From Cyanobacteria bacterium UBA1221 (GTDB lineage: Bacteria > Cyanobacteriota > Vampirovibrionia > Gastranaerophilales > Gastranaerophilaceae), in the NCBI GenBank assembly GCA_002309425.1, contig DBXD01000064.1:1-6468 (forward strand): 6,468 nucleotides of DNA. The letters run 5' to 3'. Below the pieces are notes generated by a model. That model was not told the DNA's origin. It was given only the letters and a program-made list of their open reading frames with translations, and searched no databases. Shown piece by piece: positions 1 through 5,144 of this stretch. Each line of letters begins with the position of its first letter. Position 1 is the stretch's first letter. A program made the translations under genes and the position numbers.

Positions 1-170
1 CTTTCTTGTTCCATAAAGTCGGTTACGGCAGCACCGTCGTGAACTTCACCGAGTTTATGAGTTTTACCTGTATAAAACAGGATACGTTCAGTAGTAGTGG
101 TTTTGCCGGCATCAATGTGAGCTGCAATACCAATATTTCTGATTTTCTCTAATGGAGTCTTTCTTGCCAT
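1..170 (-). CDS. fusA: Elongation factor G, N-terminal part (runs off the left edge)
   Basis: EF-G is the GTPase that moves tRNA and mRNA through the ribosome during elongation and helps split ribosomes for recycling; it acts in the cytoplasm. Only the first 56 codons are in the window. They begin MARKTPLEKIRNIGIAAHID and contain the G1 P-loop A-H-I-D-A-G-K-T (residues 17-24) followed by T-T-T-E-R-I-L-F-Y-T-G, the classic EF-G signature; RF3 and LepA differ here. The ATG at 170 is preceded by AAGGA about 9 bases upstream, so this start is well supported. The upstream gene is divergent and the gap holds a promoter, so fusA begins a transcript here instead of following rpsL-rpsG as in the usual str operon. 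A second EF-G paralogue in the genome cannot be excluded. Confidence 0.97.
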   Translation of the reverse strand, partial: MARKTPLEKIRNIGIAAHIDAGKTTTTERILFYTGKTHKLGEVHDGAAVTDFMEQE

Positions 171-237
171 TTTTCTTTTTCCTTTTTTATATTGTGTACT
201 CTCGCTATTTATATGTAAATTAATTAGCCTTAATAAA

Positions 238-265
238 ATTATCCCACGAACATGGAAATTTTCAA
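238..265 (-). promoter_or_regulatory. Likely sigma70-type promoter of fusA
   Basis: On the minus strand, TTGAAA (265-260, one mismatch to TTGACA) is followed after 16 bases by GATAAT (243-238, one mismatch to TATAAT). The -10 is immediately preceded by TGG, making it an extended -10. The predicted transcript starts near 231 and gives a leader of about 60 bases before the EF-G start codon. This is a motif match only. Confidence 0.6.
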
Positions 266-339
266 CAAAGGTGTAAAGAAAAGTGAACAGTAAAACGTAA
301 GTTTTTGTGTAAGCCTCTTCATTAAAATTAACAAAAATC

Positions 340-368
340 TTGATACTTAACTTTTCTTGTGTTACGAT
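340..368 (+). promoter_or_regulatory. Likely sigma70-type promoter of the LysM protein gene
   Basis: TTGATA (340-345, one mismatch to TTGACA) and TACGAT (363-368) are separated by 17 bases, with TGT directly before the -10 (extended -10). Transcription would start near 375, about 30 bases before the ATG at 405. An inverted repeat (357-378) covers the -10 and start site. Confidence 0.6.
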
Positions 369-378
369 ACCAACACAA
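357..378. repeat. Inverted repeat over the LysM promoter, possible operator
   Basis: Perfect 7-bp arms TTGTGTT (357-363) and AACACAA (372-378) are separated by 8 bases. The left arm overlaps the extended -10 and the right arm covers the predicted transcription start, a typical position for a repressor site. No known regulator consensus is recognised. Confidence 0.35.
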
Positions 379-404
379 TGTGATAGCAATTGGGGCAGGG
401 AAAT

Positions 405-1121
405 ATGAAAAGTTCTACAATCAGAAGATCAAATTTGTCAAAAGAAAAAATGGCTGTATTAGAAGCCTTATCAAAATACAACAATCTTAGCGGAAGCAAC
501 AGTTCGGTTGATGATTATGCCGTAAACAGTGAACCGATAGAAGACGGTTCTCCGGAGGTTTATGTAAGACCGAGCAAAGAAAAAGAACTTGACCTGTTAT
601 GGAAAGATTTTAGAATTCCAAAAGGAGAACGCTCTCCGATAGTATATTTGGGACTGGGTTTTGTTGCAGGTGTTGTGACGACTCTGGCTTTGTCTGCCGT
701 TATAAGCATGAGTTCAGGTAATTTAGGCTCGGGCGATAATGTTTCTTCCGAGATTGAAGGACAAAACAGTGCAAGTGTTTCCGAAACCGTTGATGTGAGT
801 GCTACTTCATCAAGTGAAGCGGTTTCTGAAGAAACAGCAACAGAAAGTTCAGGAACAGCAAAGAAGTTTGGCCTATTCGGTGCTTCAAAATCAAACAATG
901 AAACATCTTCTCAGACTTCATCTTCTCAATCATATAGAGAATATATAGTTCAGGATGGCGATACAATGGAAAAAATCGCAAAAAGTTTCTATGGTACATA
1001 TTCTCCGGAAAAAGTCAATGCTATTGTAAAAGCAAACAATATGAAAGATGCAAACAGACTTTCAATCGGTCAGAAGTTAAATATCCCGTCAGAGGGAATT
1101 GTTGAAAATTCTGCAGAGTAA
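405..1121 (+). CDS. Membrane-anchored LysM domain protein
   Basis: Predicted bitopic envelope protein of 238 residues. Residues 1-77 are hydrophilic and probably cytoplasmic, with a basic start (IRRSNLSKEK). Residues about 78-102 form one hydrophobic membrane segment (core VYLGLGFVAGVVTTLAL). Residues 103-178 are a Ser/Thr/Glu-rich, low-complexity linker. Residues about 180-228 are one LysM domain (Y-I-V-Q-D-G-D-T-M at its start, L-S-I-G-Q-K-L-N-I-P at its end). LysM binds N-acetylglucosamine-containing glycans such as peptidoglycan, so the protein probably links the inner membrane to the cell wall. No hydrolase domain is present. A TTG at 390 is in frame, but the ATG at 405 directly after AGGGA is preferred. 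The gene has its own promoter and ends in a strong terminator, so it is monocistronic. The domain call is firm; the cellular role is unknown. Confidence 0.85.
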   Translation: MKSSTIRRSNLSKEKMAVLEALSKYNNLSGSNSSVDDYAVNSEPIEDGSPEVYVRPSKEKELDLLWKDFRIPKGERSPIVYLGLGFVAGVVTTLALSAVISMSSGNLGSGDNVSSEIEGQNSASVSETVDVSATSSSEAVSEETATESSGTAKKFGLFGASKSNNETSSQTSSSQSYREYIVQDGDTMEKIAKSFYGTYSPEKVNAIVKANNMKDANRLSIGQKLNIPSEGIVENSAE

Positions 1122-1133
1122 TTTTAAAGAATA

Positions 1134-1173
1134 AAAAAATCGGGAAGCCAAGATTAAGGTTTCCCGATTTTTT
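1134..1173. terminator. Bidirectional intrinsic terminator between convergent genes
   Basis: Long hairpin: an A-run plus TCGGGAA (1134-1146) pairs perfectly with TTCCCGA plus a T-run (1161-1173). The stem extends inward by GCC/GGT (one G-T pair) around an 8-base loop. A6 on one side and T6 on the other give a U-tract in both directions, so it can stop the LysM transcript on plus and the TIM-barrel transcript on minus, whose stop codon lies 17 bases away. Confidence 0.9.
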
Positions 1174-1189
1174 ATGATTAATTTTTGAT

Positions 1190-2035
1190 TTACAAAGACA
1201 TATAAAACTGTTTCATAAGAGCTGTATCATCTTCTATGTTCGGACTCTCGCAAACCAATGAACCTTTTACTCCGAAAGTTTTCATTGCTTTCATCAGGTC
1301 TTTATAATTCATATCGGATTCTTCAAGGTTTAGGTGCTTTTTCTCGCCCTTAGCGCCATAGTCAATACCTGCAAGATGCCCGTGGAAGTTTTCTATTGCA
1401 TAATCACCGACAGTTCCCAATTTTTCAAGAATAGTACAGAATTCGTCATAAGTATTAAATTCTCCTGCAGTACGGGCATGAATATGTGAAAAATCAATGC
1501 ATGGAAGCACATTGTCAAATTCCTTTGATAATCTTACAATTTCATCAATATCCCCCCATTGGGTTGCTTTCCCTGTTGTTTCCGGTCTAATCCAGATATC
1601 GGCGTTTTCTCTTTCCAGAACCGAATTAATTTTTTCTATTTGAGTTTTTACCTGATTATAAACGGTTTCTTTGTCTTTTCCCATATAAAAAGCCGCATGG
1701 AAAGTGATGCTGAACCCGCCGACTTCAAAAGCCGTCACTGCGGTTTCAATAATTCTCTGAACGCTTGCTTCCACTTTTTCTTCTTCCTGAGAATTTAAGT
1801 TGATATAAAACGGTGCATGAGCGGAAATTATGAGATTCCTCTCTTTTACAAGTGTTTTTACTTTTTCTTTTGACTCGGGACTCATCCTGACGCCGTGGAC
1901 AAATTCAAGCTCCATTCCGTCCAAATCCATATCCCGAATAATGTCAAATGCTTCCGGATAACTCCCCTTACCCGTTCTCAGCGGCATGCCTGCCGTTACA
2001 AAATTTAATCTCTCAAAATTAAAATCTTTTCTCAC
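1190..2035 (-). CDS. Endonuclease IV-like TIM-barrel protein (AP endonuclease family 2)
   Basis: 281 residues, the usual length of endonuclease IV/xylose isomerase-like TIM barrels. Family landmarks appear in order: F-V-T-A-G-M-P-L (12-19), M-E-L-E-F-V-H-G-V (41-49), S-A-H-A-P-F-Y-I-N-L (71-80, H73), F-H-A-A-F-Y (H113), P-E-T-T-G-K (E152), C-I-D-F-S-H-I-H-A (D181, H184), H-G-H-L (H220), K-K-H-L-N-L (H234) and C-E-S-P-N (E263). These match eight of the nine metal ligands of E. coli Nfo (H69, H109, E145, D179, H182, H216, H231, E261); the ninth, Asp229, appears to be Lys232 here. The family contains true AP endonucleases (base excision repair) and sugar-phosphate isomerases, so the activity is uncertain. 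The sequence resembles the 'TAGIPL ... MELEFVHGV' branch that I recall from archaea and anaerobes. The start is GTG, with AAGGGGA 5 bases upstream. It diverges from the TSCPD gene across a shared promoter. Confidence 0.8.
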   Translation of the reverse strand: MRKDFNFERLNFVTAGMPLRTGKGSYPEAFDIIRDMDLDGMELEFVHGVRMSPESKEKVKTLVKERNLIISAHAPFYINLNSQEEEKVEASVQRIIETAVTAFEVGGFSITFHAAFYMGKDKETVYNQVKTQIEKINSVLERENADIWIRPETTGKATQWGDIDEIVRLSKEFDNVLPCIDFSHIHARTAGEFNTYDEFCTILEKLGTVGDYAIENFHGHLAGIDYGAKGEKKHLNLEESDMNYKDLMKAMKTFGVKGSLVCESPNIEDDTALMKQFYMSL

Positions 2036-2055
2036 ATCTGTCCCCTTTTGAAAAA

Positions 2056-2086
2056 ATTATATCACAAAGTATATTTGTGATAAAAT
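2056..2086. promoter_or_regulatory. Back-to-back divergent extended -10 promoters built on a palindrome
   Basis: A perfect 9-bp inverted repeat, arms TATCACAAA (2060-2068) and TTTGTGATA (2074-2082), surrounds a 5-base centre. Rightward, its right arm supplies TGA followed by TAAAAT (2081-2086). Leftward, its left arm supplies TGA followed by a perfect TATAAT (2061-2056). Each is an extended -10, and neither has a good -35. Predicted starts near 2093 (plus) and 2049 (minus) leave leaders of only about 13-14 bases, just enough for the GGGGG and AAGGGGA ribosome sites. Two polymerases could not occupy the site together, and one protein bound to the palindrome would block both genes. Confidence 0.6.
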
Positions 2087-2105
2087 ACAGGGAAAGGGGG
2101 TATAT

Positions 2106-2372
2106 ATGAGCAAAGTTATTGAATATCATCCGCAAGGTGTTTGTTGCCAGGTTATGCAGGTTCAGTTAAGTGATGACGGAAGAGTGGAAGATGCAGCATT
2201 TTTTGGCGGCTGCAACGGGAATTTGCAGGGAATAAAATCTCTTATAAAAGGGATGAAAATTGATGATGTAATTGATAAATTGCAGGGCATAAATTGCGGC
2301 GGCAAAGGGACAAGCTGCCCTGACCAACTTGCAAAATGTTTAGTTTCGTATAAATCATCTGCTGCAGTGTAA
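2106..2372 (+). CDS. Small four-cysteine TSCPD domain protein (TIGR03905 type)
   Basis: 88-residue protein matching the TIGR03905/TSCPD family as I remember it: Y-H-P-Q-G-V-C-C (7-14), F-F-G-G-C-N-G-N-L-Q-G-I (32-43), L-I-K-G-M (46-50), I-N-C-G-G-K-G-T-S-C-P-D-Q-L-A (62-76). The conserved cysteines are C13 (or C14), C36, C64 and C71, likely a metal (zinc) or redox site; C78 is extra. The family is distantly related to the C-terminal domain of B12-dependent ribonucleotide reductase (NrdJ), but the function of the free-standing form is not established. The length is normal for the family. The ATG at 2106 has AAAGGGGG 5 bases upstream. It shares a divergent palindromic promoter with the TIM-barrel gene, which suggests linked regulation. 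Its stop lies 4 bases from the stop of the convergent neighbour, leaving no room for a terminator. Confidence 0.85.
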   Translation: MSKVIEYHPQGVCCQVMQVQLSDDGRVEDAAFFGGCNGNLQGIKSLIKGMKIDDVIDKLQGINCGGKGTSCPDQLAKCLVSYKSSAAV

Positions 2373-2376
2373 TTAA

Positions 2377-2874
2377 TCAGGCAAATGTATTAATATAACC
2401 GTCCAATTTCGCATCAAGTTTCTTGTTCGCTTTGGCGACAGCGGCTTGTGCTGTCTTGACATATCCGGGCTTTTTGTCAGATAAAACCGTTTGTTTGTCT
2501 TTTCCGTACTGCATGCTTATAAAGTCCCCCATATGTTTCAGGAAGTATTTTCTGCTGCTTATTTTACCCTTGCCGAATTCGCTTGCTCTATCTCGCGGAC
2601 ATTTAGCTACACTCCTGGCAACGCCGTCTGTTAACACGCATATTTCTTCTGTCCTCTGAGGGTAATTATACCGAATATCTTGTATAAGGAAGCTTTTCAT
2701 TTCCTTGTCATCCTTTATTTGATCCAGATAATTAATTAACTGAGCTTTTTCATTTAAATTCCCTTTACTCTTAACGTATTTAATGCCTTGAACCAAATAA
2801 GAGGTCATTTCAATTTCTGCTCCGAAATATGGAGCATGTGTGTTGTTAAAACTGCTTACAGCGTTAATTTTCAT
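2377..2874 (-). CDS. Orphan protein with an N-terminal AV..FN / APxFGA signature
   Basis: 165-residue protein that I do not recognise. It begins M-K-I-N-A-V-S-S-F-N-N and has A-P-Y-F-G-A at residues 14-19, a signature it shares with the protein at 5425-5859. The rest is hydrophilic, rich in Lys and Asp, with predicted-looking helices (about residues 20-75), one Cys pair (about C79 and C93) and a basic C-terminal part ending in a likely helix (A-Q-A-A-V-A-K-A-N-K-K). There is no membrane segment and no classical signal peptide. The ATG at 2874 is chosen over an adjacent in-frame TTG at 2877 because AAGGAG sits 8 bases before the ATG. It lies downstream of trpS on the same strand with a 194-bp gap, so it is probably a separate unit. 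Codon use and the good ribosome site argue that it is real. Confidence 0.75.
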   Translation of the reverse strand: MKINAVSSFNNTHAPYFGAEIEMTSYLVQGIKYVKSKGNLNEKAQLINYLDQIKDDKEMKSFLIQDIRYNYPQRTEEICVLTDGVARSVAKCPRDRASEFGKGKISSRKYFLKHMGDFISMQYGKDKQTVLSDKKPGYVKTAQAAVAKANKKLDAKLDGYINTFA

Positions 2875-2920
2875 CAATCTTTCTCCTTAAACTTAATATG
2901 TTACATCCGGTATAAAACGT

Positions 2921-2958
2921 GTAAAAAAATTTTTTTGCCGTAAAAAAATTTTTATTTA
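2921..2958. repeat. Two tandem A7Tn tracts with a 19-bp period
   Basis: The 14-mer GTAAAAAAATTTTT occurs at 2921-2934 and again at 2940-2953, 19 bp apart, close to two helical turns. Such phased AnTn tracts bend DNA. They lie about 50-80 bp upstream of the 2377-2874 start codon on its strand, so they could act as an UP-like element, or simply be part of the end of the trpS transcript. Confidence 0.5.
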
Positions 2959-2972
2959 AAAAATAGCGGCAA
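2923..2972 (-). terminator. Possible weak terminator downstream of trpS
   Basis: On the minus strand TTGCCG (2972-2967) can pair with CGGCAA (2940-2935) across a 26-base AT-rich loop. This is followed by A-rich sequence and then T7 (2929-2923). A competing all-AU hairpin, T7-ACGGC-A7, also precedes the T7. Neither is a textbook intrinsic terminator, but nothing better lies between trpS and the next gene. Confidence 0.35.
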
Positions 2973-2992
2973 TAAAATATGGCAAGAAGAAA

Positions 2993-3085
2993 TTAAAACT
3001 GCCGGAAATCCTTTATATAAGCGACCAAATCAGTTCTATAATCTTCCGTAAAATATGCGTAGCATTTTTTAATACATTCTGACAA
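2993..3085 (-). CDS. Possible 30-residue ORF overlapping the 3' end of trpS
   Basis: A short frame starts at a TTG inside the last codons of trpS, in a different frame, and ends with TAA at 2993. Its C-terminal half reads T-E-D-Y-R-T-D-L-V-A-Y-I-K-D-F-R-Q-F, which has a protein-like composition that the neighbouring AT-rich spacer lacks. The ribosome site is poor (GAGAG just upstream) and the start codon is weak. It could be a small translationally coupled peptide, the tail of a decayed gene, or chance. Function unknown. Confidence 0.2.
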   Translation of the reverse strand: MSECIKKCYAYFTEDYRTDLVAYIKDFRQF

Positions 3086-4073
3086 TATCTCTCACTTGAG
3101 AAATAATTTCGCTTGCTCTTGCCCTTGCTTTTTTGTCCCCTTGGGATAATATATCTTTAACTTCGTCAGGATGAGTTTCATAGTAGCTTCTGCGCTCACG
3201 AATTTCTTTTAGTCTTTCGTTAATTTTGCAGCCTAGTTGGCGTTTGCAGTCAGCGCAGCCCCTTTCGCCTTTTTCACATTCCGGACGAATCGTTTCAAGT
3301 TCCTGTTCGGAACCGAAAATTTGCCAGTATTTGAATGCAACCTCGCATTCATCGGGATGTCCCAAATCGGTCTTTCTCATGCGGCTTCTGTCGGTAATCG
3401 CCGTCATAATCTTCTTCGCTGTGTCCTCTGCTGTGTCGGAAATTTTAATATCGTTATGGAAAGATTTTCCCATTTTGTTACCGTCTAACCCGCAAATCAG
3501 GGAACATTTATTCAAAAGCGGTTTCGGTTCTTTGAAAAATTCCGTATTATATATATTATTAAATCTTCTTGCAATATCTCTTGTTATTTCAATGTGTGCA
3601 ACCTGATCGTTCCCCACAGGAACGGCATCTGCATTCATCATCATAATATCCGCACTCATCAGGACTGGATAACCCATCAAGCCGTAACTGATTTGAGAAT
3701 TTTGCCCTTCTTTGGTCCTCAATATTTTTGCCATATCTTTTAAGGTCGGGTCACGTTCAACCCAATTTTGAGGAGTTGCCATTCCAAGGTAAATGTTTAA
3801 TTCAGCGATTTCAGGAATATGAGATTGAACATATATTGTTGCAATTTCAGGGTCAATACCTGATGCAAGCCAATCCATTGCAACTTCCAACACATCCTGT
3901 TTTAATTCATCCGTTTTATCATATTTTGTTGTGAGAGCATGCCAGTCAGCAACAAAAAAATAACTGTCATATTTGTGCTGTAACTCAACCCAATTCTGAA
4001 TTACCCCGAGATAATGCCCGAGATGTAACTTCCCTGTGGGACGCATTCCTGATACTATTACTTGTTTTGTCAT
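3069..4073 (-). CDS. trpS: Tryptophanyl-tRNA synthetase with a [4Fe-4S]-type cysteine motif
   Basis: Class I synthetase that charges tRNA-Trp with tryptophan in the cytoplasm. The 334-residue length is typical. The N-terminus S-G-M-R-P-T-G-K-L-H-L-G-H-Y-L-G carries the HIGH motif as H17-L-G-H20; the KMSKS loop is K-M-G-K-S at about 200-204; D-W-H-A-L-T and P-V-G-N-D-Q-V-A-H-I-E are further TrpRS landmarks. C243, C266, C273 and C276 have the spacing C-x22-C-x6-C-x2-C, the arrangement that binds a [4Fe-4S] cluster near the anticodon-binding region in Thermotoga maritima TrpRS. An ATG at 4079 is in frame, but GAGGA ends only 1 base before it and 7 bases before the ATG at 4073, so the latter is chosen. 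The leader is too short for a T-box. It is transcribed divergently from the ROK kinase gene. Confidence 0.96.
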   Translation of the reverse strand: MTKQVIVSGMRPTGKLHLGHYLGVIQNWVELQHKYDSYFFVADWHALTTKYDKTDELKQDVLEVAMDWLASGIDPEIATIYVQSHIPEIAELNIYLGMATPQNWVERDPTLKDMAKILRTKEGQNSQISYGLMGYPVLMSADIMMMNADAVPVGNDQVAHIEITRDIARRFNNIYNTEFFKEPKPLLNKCSLICGLDGNKMGKSFHNDIKISDTAEDTAKKIMTAITDRSRMRKTDLGHPDECEVAFKYWQIFGSEQELETIRPECEKGERGCADCKRQLGCKINERLKEIRERRSYYETHPDEVKDILSQGDKKARARASEIISQVRDIVRMY

Positions 4074-4101
4074 TTGCATGTCCTCTTCTTATTCCTTATA
4101 A

Positions 4102-4110
4102 ATTATAACA
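4102..4110 (-). promoter_or_regulatory. Extended -10 promoter of trpS
   Basis: On the minus strand TGT (4110-4108) is followed by a perfect TATAAT (4107-4102). No convincing -35 is seen at 16-18 bases upstream (TATTTG at 17). The predicted start near 4095 gives a leader of only about 22 bases, which holds just the ribosome site, so trpS is not controlled by a T-box or trp attenuator. Confidence 0.6.
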
Positions 4111-4166
4111 TGAACTTAAAAGGACAAATATTTTAAAAATGATATTTTTGTCTTATTATAAGTTCA
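4111..4166. repeat. Nested inverted repeat between divergent trpS and the ROK kinase
   Basis: Outer arms TGAACTTA (4111-4118) and TAAGTTCA (4159-4166) are perfect 8-mers. Inside them GACAAA (4123-4128) and TTTGTC (4147-4152) form a second perfect pair, extendable by a few bases with a bulge. The outer arms touch the trpS -10 on one side and the likely kinase start site on the other, so this could be a two-site operator serving both genes. Confidence 0.5.
4131..4159 (+). promoter_or_regulatory. Possible promoter of the ROK kinase gene
   Basis: TATTAT (4154-4159, one mismatch to TATAAT) has only a weak -35, TTTTAA (4131-4136), 17 bases upstream. A start near 4166 would leave a 28-base leader that includes the GGGAGAG ribosome site at 4181-4187. 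It lies inside the nested inverted repeat. Confidence 0.35.
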
Positions 4167-4193
4167 GAGATTATTTATAAGGGAGAGTAGAAG

Positions 4194-5144
4194 ATGGTTC
4201 AAAACAGAATAGGAATAGATGTTGGCGGTACAAATGTAAAACTGGCGCTGGTGAGTCCTGACGGTAAAATAATATATTCAAATTCAATTCCGACTCATGC
4301 TGAAATGGGTTACGAATATACAATAAATAATATTAAAGAGGCAATTCATACTCTGTTAAAAGAAACAGAAAGTAAAACGGAAGATATTCAGGGTATCGGC
4401 TTTGGTTTTCCGGGGCAGGTGGATTACAAATCCGGAGTTGTAAGATTGGCCCCAAATATTCCCGGCTGGGTTGATATTCCTATTGCAAAAATGATAGAAG
4501 ATGAATTTCATATTCCTACCCGTGTTGATAATGATGTAAGGTGCGCGGCATTAGGTGAACTTAATTTCGGTGCAGGAAAAGGTTGCGAAAATCTTATATG
4601 TATTACGGTCGGTACGGGTATCGGCTCAGGCCTGATTATCAACGGAAAGCTGGTCAGAGGTGCCTCAAATGCAGCTGGCGAAATCGGACATATAAAACTT
4701 CAAATGCATGACGGGCCTATATGCGGTTGCGGTGATACCGGTTGTATGGAGGCTTTTGCTTCAGGGCCTGCGATTGTTGCTATGGCAGAAAATTATATTT
4801 TGGGCGGAAAATCAACAAAATTCAGAGAACTCGCGAATCCTGATATTACACCCTATATAGTTTATGAAGCCGCAAAAGCGGGTGATCCGGTTGCAAAACG
4901 TATATTTACCATAATCGGTGAATATATAGGAATTGGTTTATCAAGTGTTATTAATCTTTTAAACCCAGAAAAGGTTATTATAGGCGGAGGAGTTTCCGCA
5001 TCGGGTGATTATTTGCTGAATCCCATCAGAGAAACCGTAAAACAGCGTGCTATGAAAATTGCAGGTGAAGCCGTTGAAATTGTACCGGCCCAACTTGGTA
5101 ATACTGCCGGTGTAATCGGTGCGAGTATGCTGATAGAAAGTTAA
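4194..5144 (+). CDS. ROK-family sugar kinase, probably glucokinase
   Basis: 316 residues, the normal length for a bacterial ROK glucokinase, which phosphorylates glucose with ATP to glucose 6-phosphate for glycolysis in the cytoplasm. Motifs in order: phosphate-binding I-D-V-G-G-T-N-V-K (8-16); G-F-G-F-P-G (69-74); V-D-N-D-V-R-C-A-A-L-G-E (111-122) with catalytic D114; V-G-T-G-I-G-S-G (139-146); A-G-E-I-G-H (161-166) with sugar-binding E163 and zinc ligand H166; C177-G-C179-G-D-T-G-C184 completing the zinc site, followed by M-E-A-F-A-S; and N-P-E-K-V-I-I-G-G-G-V near the C-terminus. There is no N-terminal helix-turn-helix, so it is a kinase and not a ROK repressor. Other ROK substrates (ManNAc, fructose, GlcNAc) remain possible. 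The ATG at 4194 has GGGAGAG 6 bases upstream. Divergent from trpS. Confidence 0.9.
   Translation: MVQNRIGIDVGGTNVKLALVSPDGKIIYSNSIPTHAEMGYEYTINNIKEAIHTLLKETESKTEDIQGIGFGFPGQVDYKSGVVRLAPNIPGWVDIPIAKMIEDEFHIPTRVDNDVRCAALGELNFGAGKGCENLICITVGTGIGSGLIINGKLVRGASNAAGEIGHIKLQMHDGPICGCGDTGCMEAFASGPAIVAMAENYILGGKSTKFRELANPDITPYIVYEAAKAGDPVAKRIFTIIGEYIGIGLSSVINLLNPEKVIIGGGVSASGDYLLNPIRETVKQRAMKIAGEAVEIVPAQLGNTAGVIGASMLIES

Noticed and set aside
252..293. 13-codon frame starting at the ATG at 252
   Set aside because: Too short, overlaps the fusA promoter and lacks a ribosome site.
560..999. Minus-strand open frames antisense to the LysM gene
   Set aside because: They mirror the low-complexity Ser/Thr/Glu linker and membrane segment of the LysM protein and have no independent support.
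2060..2082. CRP/FNR or Rex binding site
   Set aside because: The arms run TCACA...TGTGA, the reverse order of CRP/FNR sites, and the centre does not fit the Rex consensus TTGTGAAN4TTCACAA.
3226..3606. Plus-strand open frames of 126 and 83 codons inside trpS
   Set aside because: They are antisense to a clear, complete TrpRS, overlap each other in different frames and show no family features or ribosome sites.
4074..4110. T-box or trp attenuator in front of trpS
   Set aside because: The extended -10 lies so close that the leader is only about 22 bases, too short for either.
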